Of a DNA stretch of 64,000 nt, positions 43,811-53,419 are shown one piece after another (position 1 is the first letter of the stretch; every line of letters starts with the position of its first letter). The stretch spans positions 1,231,501 to 1,295,500 of the forward strand of contig NZ_LT840185.1 of the NCBI RefSeq assembly GCF_900177405.1, given 5' to 3'. Under the pieces are notes generated by a model that saw nothing but the letters and a program-made list of their open reading frames with translations, made no database searches and was not told the DNA's origin. Source of the DNA: Allosphingosinicella indica (GTDB lineage: Bacteria; Pseudomonadota; Alphaproteobacteria; Sphingomonadales; Sphingomonadaceae). Position numbers and translations under genes: made by a program.

Positions 43811-45817
43811 ATGACGCAGCATTTCAGGATCACGCTTCCCGACGGCTCGGTGCGGGAGATGCCCGAGGGGAGCACGCCCGCGGATGTCGCCGCGGCGATC
43901 GGCCCGGGGCTGGCGAAGGCCGCGATCGCGGCGCGGGTGGACGGCGAGCTGCGCGACATCACCCGCCCGTTCGAAGGCGATTCCGCGCTCGCTTTGGTCA
44001 CCAGCCGCGACGAGAAGGACGCGCTGGAGCTTGCCCGCCACGATTATGCGCATGTGCTGGCGGAAGCGGTGCAGGACCTCTTTCCCGGCACGCAGATCAC
44101 CTTCGGCCCGTCGACGGACGACGGCTTCTATTATGATTTCGCGCCCAATCCCGAACGCGGCCCCTTCACCGAGGAGGATCTGCCCGCAATCGAGGAGGCG
44201 ATGCGCCGCGTCATCGCGCGCGACGAGCCGCTGATCCGCGAAGTGTGGAGCCGCGCGGACCTCATCGCGCGCTGGCAGCAGCAGGGCGAGACGTTCAAGG
44301 CCGAATGGGCGGCCGAACTTCCCGAGGGCGAGGAGCTGACCGTCTATCGCGCCGGCAAGGGCGAGGACGCATGGCTCGACATGTGCCGCGGCCCGCACCT
44401 CGCCTCCACCGGCAAGCTCGCGCCGGACGCGTTCAAGCTGACGCGCGTGTCGGGCGCCTATTGGCGCGGCGACCAGAAGAACGCGATGCTGAGCCGCATC
44501 TACGGCACCGGCTGGCTCAACAAGAAGCAGCTCGACGCGCATCTCCTGAAGCTGGAGGAGGCCGCCAAGCGCGATCATCGCAAGCTCGGACAGGAAATGG
44601 ACCTGTTCCACCTCCAGCAGGAAGCGCACGGCAGTGTCTTCTGGCATCCCAAGGGCTATGTCATCTGGCGCGAGCTGGAGGCCTATATGCGCCGCGCGAT
44701 CGACGGCGCGGGCTACAAGGAGGTCAAGACGCCGCAGGTGATGGACGCGCGCCAATGGGAGCAGTCCGGCCACTGGGGCAAGTATCGCGAGAATATGTTC
44801 GTCATTCCGGACGAGGTGCCCAACGTCGAGGATGAGGGACCGATCGTCTCGAACGATGCCGACTGGATGGCGCTGAAGCCGATGAACTGCCCGGCGCACG
44901 TCCTGATCTTCCGCCAGGGGATCAAGTCGTACCGCGATCTCCCCTTGCGCTTCTACGAGAACGGCTGCTGCCACCGCAACGAGCCGCACGGCGCGCTCCA
45001 CGGGCTGATGCGCGTCCGCCAGTTCACCCAGGACGACGCGCATATCTTCTGCCGCGAGGACCAGATCGTCGACGAGGTGCGCGCCTTCTGCAAGCTTGCT
45101 GACCGCATCTACCGCGATTTCGGCTTCAGCTATGCGATCAAGCTCGCGCTGCGGCCCGAAAAGCGCTTCGGCACCGAGGAGATGTGGGATCTCTCGGAAG
45201 CCGAGCTTCGCGACGCGGTGGTCGCCGCGGGCCTCGCCACCGAGGACTATGGCTGGGAGGAGCTTCCCGGCGAAGGCGCCTTCTACGCGCCGAAGCTGGA
45301 ATGGCATCTGACCGACGCGATCGGGCGGACGTGGCAGGTCGGCACCATCCAGTCGGACCGCGTGCTGCCCGACCGTCTCGACGCCAGCTATGTCGGCGAG
45401 GATGGCGAGCGGCATCGGCCGATCATGCTCCACCGCGCGATCTTCGGTTCCTACGAACGGTTCATCGGCATCCTCATCGAGCATTTCGCCGGGCGGCTGC
45501 CGATGTGGCTGGCGCCGGTGCAGGCGGTGGTCGCGACGATCGTCTCCGATGCCGACGATTATGCGCGGGAGGTGGTCGCCAAGCTCGCCGCCGCGGGGCT
45601 GCGCGTCGAGGCCGACACGCGCAACGAGAAGATCAACTACAAGGTGCGCGAGCACAGCCTAGCCAAGGTGCCGGCGCTGCTGGTGGTCGGCAAGCGCGAG
45701 GCGGAGGAGGGCACCGTCGCGCTACGCCGCCTGGGCGATCAGCGTCAGGAAGTGATCGCGGTGGACGAGTTGATTGCCCGGCTGAAGGCCGAAGCGACGC
45801 CGCCCGATCTCGCCTGA
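43811..45817 (+). CDS. thrS: ThrS, threonyl-tRNA synthetase
   Basis: Charges tRNA(Thr). Domains: TGS (about 1-62), editing domain (about 63-225, with [17 protein letters not shown]), class II catalytic core (about 245-530, with [24 protein letters not shown] zinc cysteine, [11 protein letters not shown] motif 2 and [20 protein letters not shown] motif 3) and the anticodon-binding C-terminus. Length 668. ATG 43811 begins the TGS domain. Upstream in-frame starts lie antisense to the hydrolase. Confidence 0.98.
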   Translation: MTQHFRITLPDGSVREMPEGSTPADVAAAIGPGLAKAAIAARVDGELRDITRPFEGDSALALVTSRDEKDALELARHDYAHVLAEAVQDLFPGTQITFGPSTDDGFYYDFAPNPERGPFTEEDLPAIEEAMRRVIARDEPLIREVWSRADLIARWQQQGETFKAEWAAELPEGEELTVYRAGKGEDAWLDMCRGPHLASTGKLAPDAFKLTRVSGAYWRGDQKNAMLSRIYGTGWLNKKQLDAHLLKLEEAAKRDHRKLGQEMDLFHLQQEAHGSVFWHPKGYVIWRELEAYMRRAIDGAGYKEVKTPQVMDARQWEQSGHWGKYRENMFVIPDEVPNVEDEGPIVSNDADWMALKPMNCPAHVLIFRQGIKSYRDLPLRFYENGCCHRNEPHGALHGLMRVRQFTQDDAHIFCREDQIVDEVRAFCKLADRIYRDFGFSYAIKLALRPEKRFGTEEMWDLSEAELRDAVVAAGLATEDYGWEELPGEGAFYAPKLEWHLTDAIGRTWQVGTIQSDRVLPDRLDASYVGEDGERHRPIMLHRAIFGSYERFIGILIEHFAGRLPMWLAPVQAVVATIVSDADDYAREVVAKLAAAGLRVEADTRNEKINYKVREHSLAKVPALLVVGKREAEEGTVALRRLGDQRQEVIAVDELIARLKAEATPPDLA

Positions 45818-45818
45818 C

Positions 45819-46490
45819 ATGGCGCTCGTCCGCCCCGGTAGCGAGATCGCGCGGGAGCGGGGCGCGCGCCACGTCGGCCGCCACCGGCACGAACAGGCCT
45901 ATGCCGCGCTGGTGCTGCGCGGCGGCTATGTCGAGAGCGGCGATCGCGGGCGTTTTCGCGTTGGCGCGGGCGATGTCCTGTTCCACGGCCCGTTCGAGGC
46001 GCATCAGGACGATTTCGGCGGCGAGGGCGCGGACATATTGAACCTGGCGATGCCGTTCGCCGTGACCGCATCGTCGGCGCGCGTCGCCGATCCCGACGCG
46101 GTCATGCGGACCGCCGAGCGCGATCCCCTGGAGGCCGCGCATGTGCTGACGGCTGGGCTGCAACCCGGGCCGGAAGCGAGCTCGGACTGGCCCGATTTCC
46201 TCGCTGCCGCTCTGATTGAGGACTCGGTGCCGCAGCTTTGCGTATGGGCCGACGCCCATGGCCTCGATCATGCGACCGTCAGCCGCGGCTTCCGTTTCGC
46301 CTATGGCGTTTCGCCGCGGCGCTACCGGCTGGAGCAGCGCGCGCGCCGTGCCGCGATCGCGATCCGCGGCGGCAGCGAGCCTCTCGCTCAGATCGCCACC
46401 GGGCACGGCTTTGCCGATCAGCCGCACATGACGCGGGCGCTCGGCCGCCTGTTCGGCCGATCGCCGCGCGCGTTTCGCGAGGTCAATTAG
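45819..46490 (+). CDS. AraC-family transcription regulator
   Basis: A 223-residue regulator. The N-terminal cupin-like sensor has RHRHEQAYAALVLRGGYVE and DVLFHGPFEAHQDD. The C-terminal double-HTH begins near 140 (LCVWADAHGLDHATVSRGFR) and ends with GFADQPHMTRALGRLFGRSP. The ATG is one base after the thrS stop, so it can be co-transcribed. The ligand and targets are unknown. The exported HExxH gene next door is a possible partner. Confidence 0.9.
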   Translation: MALVRPGSEIARERGARHVGRHRHEQAYAALVLRGGYVESGDRGRFRVGAGDVLFHGPFEAHQDDFGGEGADILNLAMPFAVTASSARVADPDAVMRTAERDPLEAAHVLTAGLQPGPEASSDWPDFLAAALIEDSVPQLCVWADAHGLDHATVSRGFRFAYGVSPRRYRLEQRARRAAIAIRGGSEPLAQIATGHGFADQPHMTRALGRLFGRSPRAFREVN

Positions 46491-46529
46491 GTTCAAGAGC
46501 ACGCGGCGCGGAGAGGCTATCCGGACGCA

Positions 46530-47666
46530 ATGAACCGCCGCACCTTCCTTTCCGCCGCCACCGCGCTTGCCGCGCTTTCTACCTTCCCTGCCGTGGCCGC
46601 GCCCGCGATCCGCACACGCTGGAACGTGACCGGATCGGAAGGATTCGACGCGATCGCCTTCTTGGGGCCGCTGTCGGGCCGCTCGCTCTACATGGACTAT
46701 TATGCCGACGACGTCGCCGCATTCGCGCCGCGCCTGCCCGCTGCGATCCGCGCCGATGTCCCCAAACTCACCGACGAAGCGGACGGATCGCCGTTCGGGT
46801 TGCTCTGGCCGAGTCTCGCGAACCTGCTGAGTGTCGCGCGGCTCGATTCGATCGATGCGGTCATCGCCACCCTGGCCAATCTCGACGGGCTGGTACGGCC
46901 GGGCATCGAGGGCGATGTCCCCGAATGGCCGTGGCTGACGGCGAATGCTGCGCGCCTGCGCGCGGTGTTCGTGGCGATGCGTGCGGCGAGCTTTTCCGAT
47001 TTCCGCCGCAAGCGGCTTGGCATGGCATTCGATGCGCGGCGCACCGAGGTCGCCAACGCCTTGTCCCGCTACGACGTCATCAATTGGCAGGAGAAATTGA
47101 CCGGCCGCACCTTCGATCCGATGATCAACGTCGTCCTGCTCGCCTTCTCCAAGCCGCACGGCGCCAAGATGCGGGGTCAGACTTTTCTGCAGGCAGCGGA
47201 TTACGATACCGCCACCACCGTCCGTATCGCCGCGCACGAGATGCTGCACCCGCCGATCCCGATGAAGGGCCGCGTCGCCACCGCGGCACTGGCGGTGCTG
47301 GCGAAGGATCCGCTGATCCCGCGGATCGTCCGCGATCACGATCCCCAATGGGGCTACACCACGCTGGAAGGCATGCTCAACGAGGACATCGCCCAGGCAT
47401 TGGACCAGATTATCAGCGAGCAATTGGGCGTGGCGCGCGTTGCCGCCGATCGCTGGACCAGGGCGGACGACGGCATCCATGTCCTCGCAGCGGGTCTCTA
47501 CGGCCTTCTCGGCGACGACAATTGGGCGAAAACAGGCGGCGATATTGAAGCGTGGATCGATCGCGCGACCGCGTCCGGCCGGCTCGCACCCGCCTCCCTA
47601 CATGCCACCGCGGCGCGGGTGCTGAATCGCCCGGCGGACAGGCTGTGGCCGGTGCCGGCGGCGTAA
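46530..47666 (+). CDS. Exported protein with HExxH motif, putative metallopeptidase
   Basis: A 378-residue protein I cannot place in a named family. It has an export signal with twin arginines (MNRRTFLSAATALAALSTFP, cleavage likely after AVAA). HEMLH at 236-240 is a zinc-metallopeptidase motif, and LNEDIA at 283-288 resembles the NExxA glutamate motif of gluzincins about 45 residues on. The mature N-terminal half is Ala/Asp-rich and helical. Peptidase activity is an inference. It stands alone between an AraC regulator and infC. Confidence 0.8.
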   Translation: MNRRTFLSAATALAALSTFPAVAAPAIRTRWNVTGSEGFDAIAFLGPLSGRSLYMDYYADDVAAFAPRLPAAIRADVPKLTDEADGSPFGLLWPSLANLLSVARLDSIDAVIATLANLDGLVRPGIEGDVPEWPWLTANAARLRAVFVAMRAASFSDFRRKRLGMAFDARRTEVANALSRYDVINWQEKLTGRTFDPMINVVLLAFSKPHGAKMRGQTFLQAADYDTATTVRIAAHEMLHPPIPMKGRVATAALAVLAKDPLIPRIVRDHDPQWGYTTLEGMLNEDIAQALDQIISEQLGVARVAADRWTRADDGIHVLAAGLYGLLGDDNWAKTGGDIEAWIDRATASGRLAPASLHATAARVLNRPADRLWPVPAA

Positions 47667-47779
47667 GCGGCCGCGACGCTGCGGCCACATCGCGCGACAA
47701 AAGCGGCGGCGCTTTGGGCGGGCATCTTTCAATCGGCCCGCACAAGCATTAGGTGGGCGGCTGGAAGACCACGGCTAAC

Positions 47780-47795
47780 AGGAGAAGCCCCCATA
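47780..47795 (+). promoter_or_regulatory. Shine-Dalgarno and ATA start of infC
   Basis: AGGAGAA at 47780-47786, six bases, then ATA. The strong site with a weak start codon is the arrangement expected for IF-3 autoregulation. Confidence 0.8.
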
Positions 47796-48335
47796 CGTCC
47801 CCCTCTCAACCGGCGTCCGCAGATGCCGCCGATGAACGGCCCCCGCTTCAACGAATTCATCCAGTCGCCGAAGGTCCGCGTGATCGACGATCAGGGCGAG
47901 AATCTGGGTGTGATGCTCACCGCCGAGGCGATCGAGCAGGCGGCCGAAGTGGGATTGGACCTGGTTGAGGTATCGCCGAACGCGGATCCGCCCGTCGCCA
48001 AGTTCCTGGATGTGGGCAAATTCAAATATGAGGCGCAGAAGAAGGCGAACCTTGCCCGCAAGACCCAGAGGACGCAGGAGATCAAGGAGATCAAGATGCG
48101 TCCCAACATCGACGATCATGACTATGATACGAAGATGAAGAAGGTCTTCGCCTTCATCGAAGAGGGCGACAAGGTGAAGGTCACCCTGCGCTTCCGCGGC
48201 CGTGAGCTGGCGCATGGCGAGCTTGGCATGCGCCTCCTCCAGCGCGTGCAGGCCGATGTCATCGAGCAGGCGAAGGTCGAGCAGCACCCGCGCATGGAAG
48301 GCCGCCAGATGCTGATGGTGCTGGCGCCCAAGTAA
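47793..48335 (+). CDS. infC: InfC, translation initiation factor IF-3, ATA start
   Basis: IF-3 proofreads start codons on the 30S subunit. The N-domain ([17 protein letters not shown]) and C-domain ([29 protein letters not shown]) are complete. ATA 47793 was chosen because it follows AGGAGAA by six bases and gives the family N-terminus (M)[13 protein letters not shown] 47823 lacks a Shine-Dalgarno and would cut ten residues. Rare starts on infC are known to permit autoregulation by IF-3, and the same is expected here. Length 180. Confidence 0.93.
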   Translation: MRPPLNRRPQMPPMNGPRFNEFIQSPKVRVIDDQGENLGVMLTAEAIEQAAEVGLDLVEVSPNADPPVAKFLDVGKFKYEAQKKANLARKTQRTQEIKEIKMRPNIDDHDYDTKMKKVFAFIEEGDKVKVTLRFRGRELAHGELGMRLLQRVQADVIEQAKVEQHPRMEGRQMLMVLAPK

Positions 48336-48369
48336 CGCCGCGCGCCAATTGCTGAAGATCAGGGAAATG

Positions 48370-48398
48370 GGGCTGGCGATCGCCGGCCCTTTTTCTTT
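48370..48398 (+). terminator. Rho-independent terminator of infC
   Basis: An 8-bp stem GGGCTGGC/GCCGGCCC (one T:G pair) around GATC, followed by TTTTTCTTT. It separates infC from the TonB-receptor region, so rpmI/rplT do not follow on this transcript. Confidence 0.88.
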
Positions 48399-48492
48399 GG
48401 CGACACCCGGCCTTTCATAAGCATACCGGGCACAAGCGTCCCGTGCGCCCGCTTTCCGTAAGGGCAACTTGCCAGCGCCGGTTTCTCACGCG

Positions 48493-48527
48493 TTGCATTG
48501 CGCAACTCATTTGTTGCGCAAATGCAA
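48493..48527. promoter_or_regulatory. Doubled TTGCGCAA palindrome upstream of the TonB receptor
   Basis: The arms TTGCATTGCGCAAC (48493-48506) and GTTGCGCAAATGCAA (48513-48527) are reverse complements apart from one extra A, with a 6-bp spacer. Each arm also contains the self-palindrome TTGCGCAA (48498-48505 and 48514-48521). LacI-family repressors commonly bind such CG-centred palindromes, so sugar-linked control of the receptor is plausible. No regulator gene is adjacent. Confidence 0.6.
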
Positions 48528-48634
48528 TATGGCGGCCGAAAGCATCGTAAAACTGCGGTTTTTCGGTTGGCTGGTGCGGCGCGATTGCGATAGCTGTTGC
48601 CCTAAAGAAACAAACGTTTCGGGGAGAGGGGAAC

Positions 48635-51439
48635 ATGAAAAAGCACGCATGGCTCATGTCGGCCGGCATTTTTGCGCTGGCGATGCCTGCCCACGCGCAG
48701 GACAATACCCAGCCGCAGCCCGAAGCGAGTCCGGTCGAAGCCGGCCAGGTCCAGGCGGACGCCGCTCCGTCCGACAATTACGGCGGCCAGGAAATCATCG
48801 TCACCGCGCAGGGCCGCGCGCAGGCGCTGCAGGACGTGCCGATCGCGGTGAACGTCGTGAACGCGCAGTCGCTGCAGAACTCCGGTGCCAATGATATCCG
48901 CCAGCTCAATCAGCTCGCGCCGTCGCTGCTCGTGTCGTCGACCGGTTCGGAAGCCAATGGCTCGGCGCGTATCCGCGGCATCGGCACGGTCGGCGACAAC
49001 CCCGGCCTCGAATCCTCGGTCGCGGTGTTCATCGACGGCGTCTATCGCTCGCGTTCGGGCATCGGCCTCAACGAGCTCGGCGAGATCGAGCGGATCGAAG
49101 TGCTGCGCGGCCCGCAGGGCACGCTGTTCGGCCGCAACGCGTCCGCCGGCCTCATCAACATCATCTCCAAGAAGCCCTCGTTCGAGAACGAAGGCTATGC
49201 GGAGGCGACCTACGGCAATTATGATTACATCCGCCTCGGTGGCGGCGTCACCGGCCCGATCGGCGACAGCGGCCTCGCCTATCGCTTCGACGGCGTCTAC
49301 GTCGAGCGCGACGGCTTCTACCGCAACGTCACGCAGAGCGGCAACGAGCGCCGGGTCAACGACCGCGACCGCTATTTCGTCCGCGGCCAGCTTCTCTACG
49401 AGCCCAACGACCTGCTCTCGGTCCGCCTGATAGGCGATTATTCCAAGCGCGACGAGAGCTGCTGCGGCGCGGTCTACGTCTCGACCCGCGAGACCTTCGA
49501 TCCGACGCCGGGCGTCCCCGGCGATTTCGCGACCAACCCGACCAATCGCATCGTCACCATCCTGCGCGATCTCGGCGGCGTGCTGCCCAGCGCGGGTGAC
49601 CCCTACAACCGCCAGATCGCGCTCTCGCCGAACCGTACCTATCGCAACGACACCGAGGATTACGGCATCTCGCTGCAGGCCGATTATGATTTCGGTGGCG
49701 CGACGCTCACCTCGATCACCGGCTATCGCTATTACAAATCGGGCGGCGCCGGCGACTTCGATTATGGCAATGTCGACATCGCCTACCGCGCCGACGACGG
49801 CAACGCGTCGCGCCGCTTCCGCACCTTCAGCCAGGAGCTGAGGCTGCAGGGCACCGCGTTCGACGACAAGTTCGACTGGCTGGTGGGCGCCTATTTCGCC
49901 GACGAGAACCTCCGCCTGCTCGACAATTTCAAGTTCGGCACGCAGTACGGCGCCTTCGCCGCTTGCCGCGCCATCGCCGGTTCCGCGCAGCAGCCGAGCC
50001 CGCTGTTCGCCTTCCGTCAGGCCGGCGCGCCGGGCTGCCTCAGCCCCACCGGCCGCGCGATCGTCCAAGGCCTCGTCCCCGGCACGACGCCAGCGTTCGG
50101 CGCCGCGACGCCGCTGATCCTCGCCGGGCTCGATCGCCTGAGCCAGGTTAACGATGTCGGCGACAATCGCGCCTTCTACGGTCAGAAGAGCCAGAACTAC
50201 GCCTTCTTCACCCACAACATCATCAACATCACCGAGCGGCTCAGCCTGACGCTCGGCGCGCGCTACACCAACGAGACCAAGAAATTCCGCGCCGATTTCG
50301 ACAATAACAACACGATCTGTCCGCAGCAGCAGGCCGCGCTCGGCCCGCTGCTCGCCAACCCGGCGCTCGCGGCTACCGCAGGCGGCATCATCACCTTGTC
50401 GTGCGTCGGCAACTCGAGCTCGACGCTCAACGCGCTCGATCTCCGGAGCAAGCGTGACGAGGACGAGCTGACCGGGACCGCCGTCCTCTCGATGAAGGCG
50501 ACCGACAGGCTGCTGACCTACGCCAGCTATTCGAAGGGCTACAAGGCGGGCGGCTTCAACCTCGACCGCTCGGAACTCGGCGGGCCGAACGGTGTCTTCT
50601 CGCCGCGCACCAATGCCGATGCCGACGGGTTGCAGTTCGAGCCGGAGAAGGTCGACGCCTACGAGCTCGGCTTCAAATGGTCGGGGCGCGGCTTCACGCT
50701 CAACGGCGCGATCTTCCGGCAGGATTTCCGTAACTTCCAGCTCAACACCTTCAACGGCTCGATCTTCGTGGTGCAGAACATCTCGTCCTGCGCCGACGAT
50801 CTGAACGGCGGCGACACCGACAACAGCCGTGCGACGGGCATCTGCGCCGGCAAGGTGAAGCCGGGCGTCCGCTCCAGCGGCTTCGAGCTGGAAGGCGCGA
50901 TGTACCCGCATGACGATATCGTCATCACCGCGGGCTACACCTATGCCAACACGCGCTACCGGCGTAACCTCGTCGGCAGCTCGTCGGGCGAGGCGCTCGA
51001 TCCCGCGCTCTTCCTGCTCGCCGGCGATCAGCTCTCGAACGCGCCGAAGAACGTGATCACCGCGTCCCTCACCTGGACGCCGCCGATCGGCGGATCGGGC
51101 CTCTCCGGCCTGTTCTACGTCGATACCCGCGCGACCTCCGACTACAACACCGGCTCCGATCTGTTCCCCGAAAAGGAGCAGGACGGTTACGTGCTGGTCA
51201 ACGCCCGCGTCGGCGTCCGCGGCGCAGACTCGCGCTGGTCGCTCGAATTCTGGGGCCAGAACATCTTCAACGAAAAGTATCAGCAGGTGGCGTTCAACAC
51301 GCCGTTCCAGGGCGCCGGCACGGTGGCCCAGGTCCAGGCGTTCGGCGCGACCGGCGGGTTCGCTTCGGCGCAGCAGCTCTTCTCGAGCTACCTCGCCGAG
51401 CCGCGCACCTACGGCGTGACGTTGCGCACCCGCTTCTAA
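48635..51439 (+). CDS. TonB-dependent outer-membrane receptor
   Basis: A 934-residue active-uptake receptor. The signal peptide is MKKHAWLMSAGIFALAMPAHA. A TonB-box-like EIIVTAQGRAQ follows. The plug domain holds DVPIAVNVVNAQSLQNSGA and IERIEVLRGPQGTLFGRNAS. The 22-strand barrel ends in an aromatic residue (GVTLRTRF). The sequence is of the FecA/BtuB-like Sphingomonad type. No transporter or enzyme neighbours reveal the substrate. It is preceded by the palindrome at 48493 and GGGGAGAGGGGAAC as ribosome binding site. Confidence 0.95.
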   Translation: MKKHAWLMSAGIFALAMPAHAQDNTQPQPEASPVEAGQVQADAAPSDNYGGQEIIVTAQGRAQALQDVPIAVNVVNAQSLQNSGANDIRQLNQLAPSLLVSSTGSEANGSARIRGIGTVGDNPGLESSVAVFIDGVYRSRSGIGLNELGEIERIEVLRGPQGTLFGRNASAGLINIISKKPSFENEGYAEATYGNYDYIRLGGGVTGPIGDSGLAYRFDGVYVERDGFYRNVTQSGNERRVNDRDRYFVRGQLLYEPNDLLSVRLIGDYSKRDESCCGAVYVSTRETFDPTPGVPGDFATNPTNRIVTILRDLGGVLPSAGDPYNRQIALSPNRTYRNDTEDYGISLQADYDFGGATLTSITGYRYYKSGGAGDFDYGNVDIAYRADDGNASRRFRTFSQELRLQGTAFDDKFDWLVGAYFADENLRLLDNFKFGTQYGAFAACRAIAGSAQQPSPLFAFRQAGAPGCLSPTGRAIVQGLVPGTTPAFGAATPLILAGLDRLSQVNDVGDNRAFYGQKSQNYAFFTHNIINITERLSLTLGARYTNETKKFRADFDNNNTICPQQQAALGPLLANPALAATAGGIITLSCVGNSSSTLNALDLRSKRDEDELTGTAVLSMKATDRLLTYASYSKGYKAGGFNLDRSELGGPNGVFSPRTNADADGLQFEPEKVDAYELGFKWSGRGFTLNGAIFRQDFRNFQLNTFNGSIFVVQNISSCADDLNGGDTDNSRATGICAGKVKPGVRSSGFELEGAMYPHDDIVITAGYTYANTRYRRNLVGSSSGEALDPALFLLAGDQLSNAPKNVITASLTWTPPIGGSGLSGLFYVDTRATSDYNTGSDLFPEKEQDGYVLVNARVGVRGADSRWSLEFWGQNIFNEKYQQVAFNTPFQGAGTVAQVQAFGATGGFASAQQLFSSYLAEPRTYGVTLRTRF

Positions 51440-51456
51440 CGGATAAGGGGAGGGAA

Positions 51457-51490
51457 AAACGGGCTCCGGCGGAAACGCCGGGACCCGTTT
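51457..51490. terminator. Bidirectional Rho-independent terminator
   Basis: An imperfect 14-bp stem (ACGGG-C-TCCGGCG with CGCCGGG-A-CCCGT) around GAAA, with an A-run on the left and TTTTCTT on the right. It serves both the TonB receptor and the convergent ynfA-fumarase strand. Confidence 0.88.
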
Positions 51491-51503
51491 TCTTGTCCGG
51501 GGT

Positions 51504-51827
51504 TCAGCCGCGCGGCCCGAGCAGGATGACGGCCGCGCCAGCAAGGCAGAGCGAAGCGCCGATCAGATCCCAGCGATCGGGCACTGCGCCTTCGACCGCC
51601 CACAACCACACCAGCGCCGCGGCGATATAGACGCCGCCATAGGCGGCATAGGCGCGGCCCGCATGGTCAGCCTCGACGAAGGTGAGCAGCCAGGCGAAGA
51701 GCGCGAGCGCGGCGAGGCCGGGCAGCACCCACCACGCGCTCTTGCCCAGCCGCAGCCACGCCCAGAAGGCGAAGCAGCCGGCGATCTCCGCCAGCGCGGC
51801 GCCGGCATAAGCAAGGATTGTCGGCAT
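51504..51827 (-). CDS. YnfA-family inner-membrane protein
   Basis: A 107-residue protein of UPF0060/YnfA, related to small multidrug-resistance proteins. It has four hydrophobic helices (for instance [21 protein letters not shown] and [17 protein letters not shown], with [17 protein letters not shown] the diagnostic block). Transport activity of the family is not established. It lies ten bases after the fumarase stop and is likely co-transcribed with it. Confidence 0.9.
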   Translation of the reverse strand: MPTILAYAGAALAEIAGCFAFWAWLRLGKSAWWVLPGLAALALFAWLLTFVEADHAGRAYAAYGGVYIAAALVWLWAVEGAVPDRWDLIGASLCLAGAAVILLGPRG

Positions 51828-51837
51828 CGCCGGCCGC

Positions 51838-53358
51838 TCAGGCGTCGGCCAGCGCCTTCGCCTTGGCGATCTTCTCGCGCCAGACGAGCGGGGCGAGATG
51901 GTGGACGTTCTCGCCCGCCGCATCGACCGCGACGGTGACGGGGAAGTCCTGCACCTCGAACTCGTAGATCGCCTCCATGCCGAGATCAGCGAAGCCGACG
52001 ACCTTCGATCCCTTGATCGCGCGCGCGACGAGATAGGCGGCGCCGCCCACCGCCATCAGATAGGCGGACTTATGGTCGCGGATCGCCTCAGTCGCGGCCG
52101 GCCCGCGCTCGGCCTTGCCGACCATCGCCAGCAGCCCCTGCTCGAGCATCATGCGGGTGAACTTGTCCATCCGCGTCGCGGTGGTGGGGCCGGCGGGGCC
52201 AACCACTTCCTCGCCCACCGGATCGACCGGCCCGACATAATAAATGACGCGGCCCGCGAAATCGACCGGCAGCGGCTCACCCCGGTCGAGCATGTCCTTG
52301 ATCCGTTTGTGCGCGGCATCGCGGCCGGTGAGCATCTTGCCGCTCAGCAGCAGCCGGTCGCCATGCGTCCAGCTCTGCACCACCTCGGGCGTCAGCGTGT
52401 CGAGATCGACGCGCTTGGCGGCCTTGTCGGGGGTCCAATTGACCTCCGGCCAGTCGGAAAGGTTGGGCGTCTCCAGATAGGCCGGACCGGAGCCATCGAG
52501 CGTGAAATGGGCGTGGCGGGTCGCAGCGCAATTGGGGATCATCGCCACCGGCTTGGATGCCGCATGGGTCGGCCAGTCGAGGATCTTGACGTCGAGGATG
52601 GTCGAGAGCCCGCCCAGCCCCTGCGCGCCGATGCCGAGATCGTTGACCTTGTCGAACAGCTCGATGCGCAGCTCCTCGATCTTCGACGACGGGCCGCGCT
52701 GCTTCAGTTGCGCCATGTCGATCGCGCCCATCAGGCTTTCCTTGGCGAGAAGCATCGCTTTCTCCGCGGTGCCGCCGATGCCGATGCCCAGCATCCCCGG
52801 CGGGCACCAGCCGGCGCCCATCTGCGGCACCATCTCCAGCACCCAGTCTACGATCGAGTCCGACGGGTTCAGCATCTTGAACTTCGACTTGTTCTCGCTG
52901 CCGCCGCCCTTCGCCGCGACGTCGATATGCACCTTGCCGCCCGGCACCATCTCGAGGTGAAGGACGGAAGGGGTATTGTCCTTGGTGTTGACGCGGCCGA
53001 AGGCGGGATCGGCGAGGATCGAGGCGCGCAGGGGATTTTCGGGATTGCGATAGGCGCGGCGCACGCCTTCATCGATCACCTGCTGGAGCGACCGGTCGCC
53101 TTCCAGCCGGCAGTCCTGCCCCCATTTGACGAACACGGTGACGATTCCCGTGTCCTGACAGATCGGCCGGTGCCCCTCGGCGCACATCCGGCTGTTGGTC
53201 AGGATCTGCGCGATCGCATCCTTCGCCGCCGGGCTTTCCTCGGCCGCATAAGCATCGCCCAGCGCGCGGATATAATCCATCGGGTGATAGTAGCTGATGA
53301 ACTGCAGCGCATCGGCGACGCTCTCGATAAGGTCGTCCGGGCGAATGGTGGTGGTCAC
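51838..53358 (-). CDS. fumA: Class I fumarate hydratase (4Fe-4S)
   Basis: TCA-cycle enzyme with an oxygen-sensitive 4Fe-4S cluster. The iron cysteines are in [27 protein letters not shown] and [13 protein letters not shown]. The C-terminal beta domain ([13 protein letters not shown]-like [10 protein letters not shown]) is fused, so the enzyme is a single 506-residue chain. GTG 53358 was chosen because GGGGAC precedes it and the ORF upstream overlaps the next gene antiparallel coding. Class I dependence on clusters fits the suf operon at the start of the window. Confidence 0.94.
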   Translation of the reverse strand: MTTTIRPDDLIESVADALQFISYYHPMDYIRALGDAYAAEESPAAKDAIAQILTNSRMCAEGHRPICQDTGIVTVFVKWGQDCRLEGDRSLQQVIDEGVRRAYRNPENPLRASILADPAFGRVNTKDNTPSVLHLEMVPGGKVHIDVAAKGGGSENKSKFKMLNPSDSIVDWVLEMVPQMGAGWCPPGMLGIGIGGTAEKAMLLAKESLMGAIDMAQLKQRGPSSKIEELRIELFDKVNDLGIGAQGLGGLSTILDVKILDWPTHAASKPVAMIPNCAATRHAHFTLDGSGPAYLETPNLSDWPEVNWTPDKAAKRVDLDTLTPEVVQSWTHGDRLLLSGKMLTGRDAAHKRIKDMLDRGEPLPVDFAGRVIYYVGPVDPVGEEVVGPAGPTTATRMDKFTRMMLEQGLLAMVGKAERGPAATEAIRDHKSAYLMAVGGAAYLVARAIKGSKVVGFADLGMEAIYEFEVQDFPVTVAVDAAGENVHHLAPLVWREKIAKAKALADA

Positions 53359-53419
53359 GTCGCTGTCCCCGTTCCTGAAATCCCGAAGTCCCGTTACGCG
53401 CTTTGCCGCGTGCGTCCAA

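Noticed and set aside
43796-45655. A 619-codon frame antisense to thrS
   Set aside because: Artefact of GC bias opposite a complete threonyl-tRNA synthetase.
48602-51544. A 980-codon open frame antisense to the TonB receptor
   Set aside because: Long antisense frames are expected in GC-rich genes with third-position bias. The translation is Arg/Ala/Asp-rich with no fold, signal or ribosome site, while the plus-strand protein is clearly a receptor.
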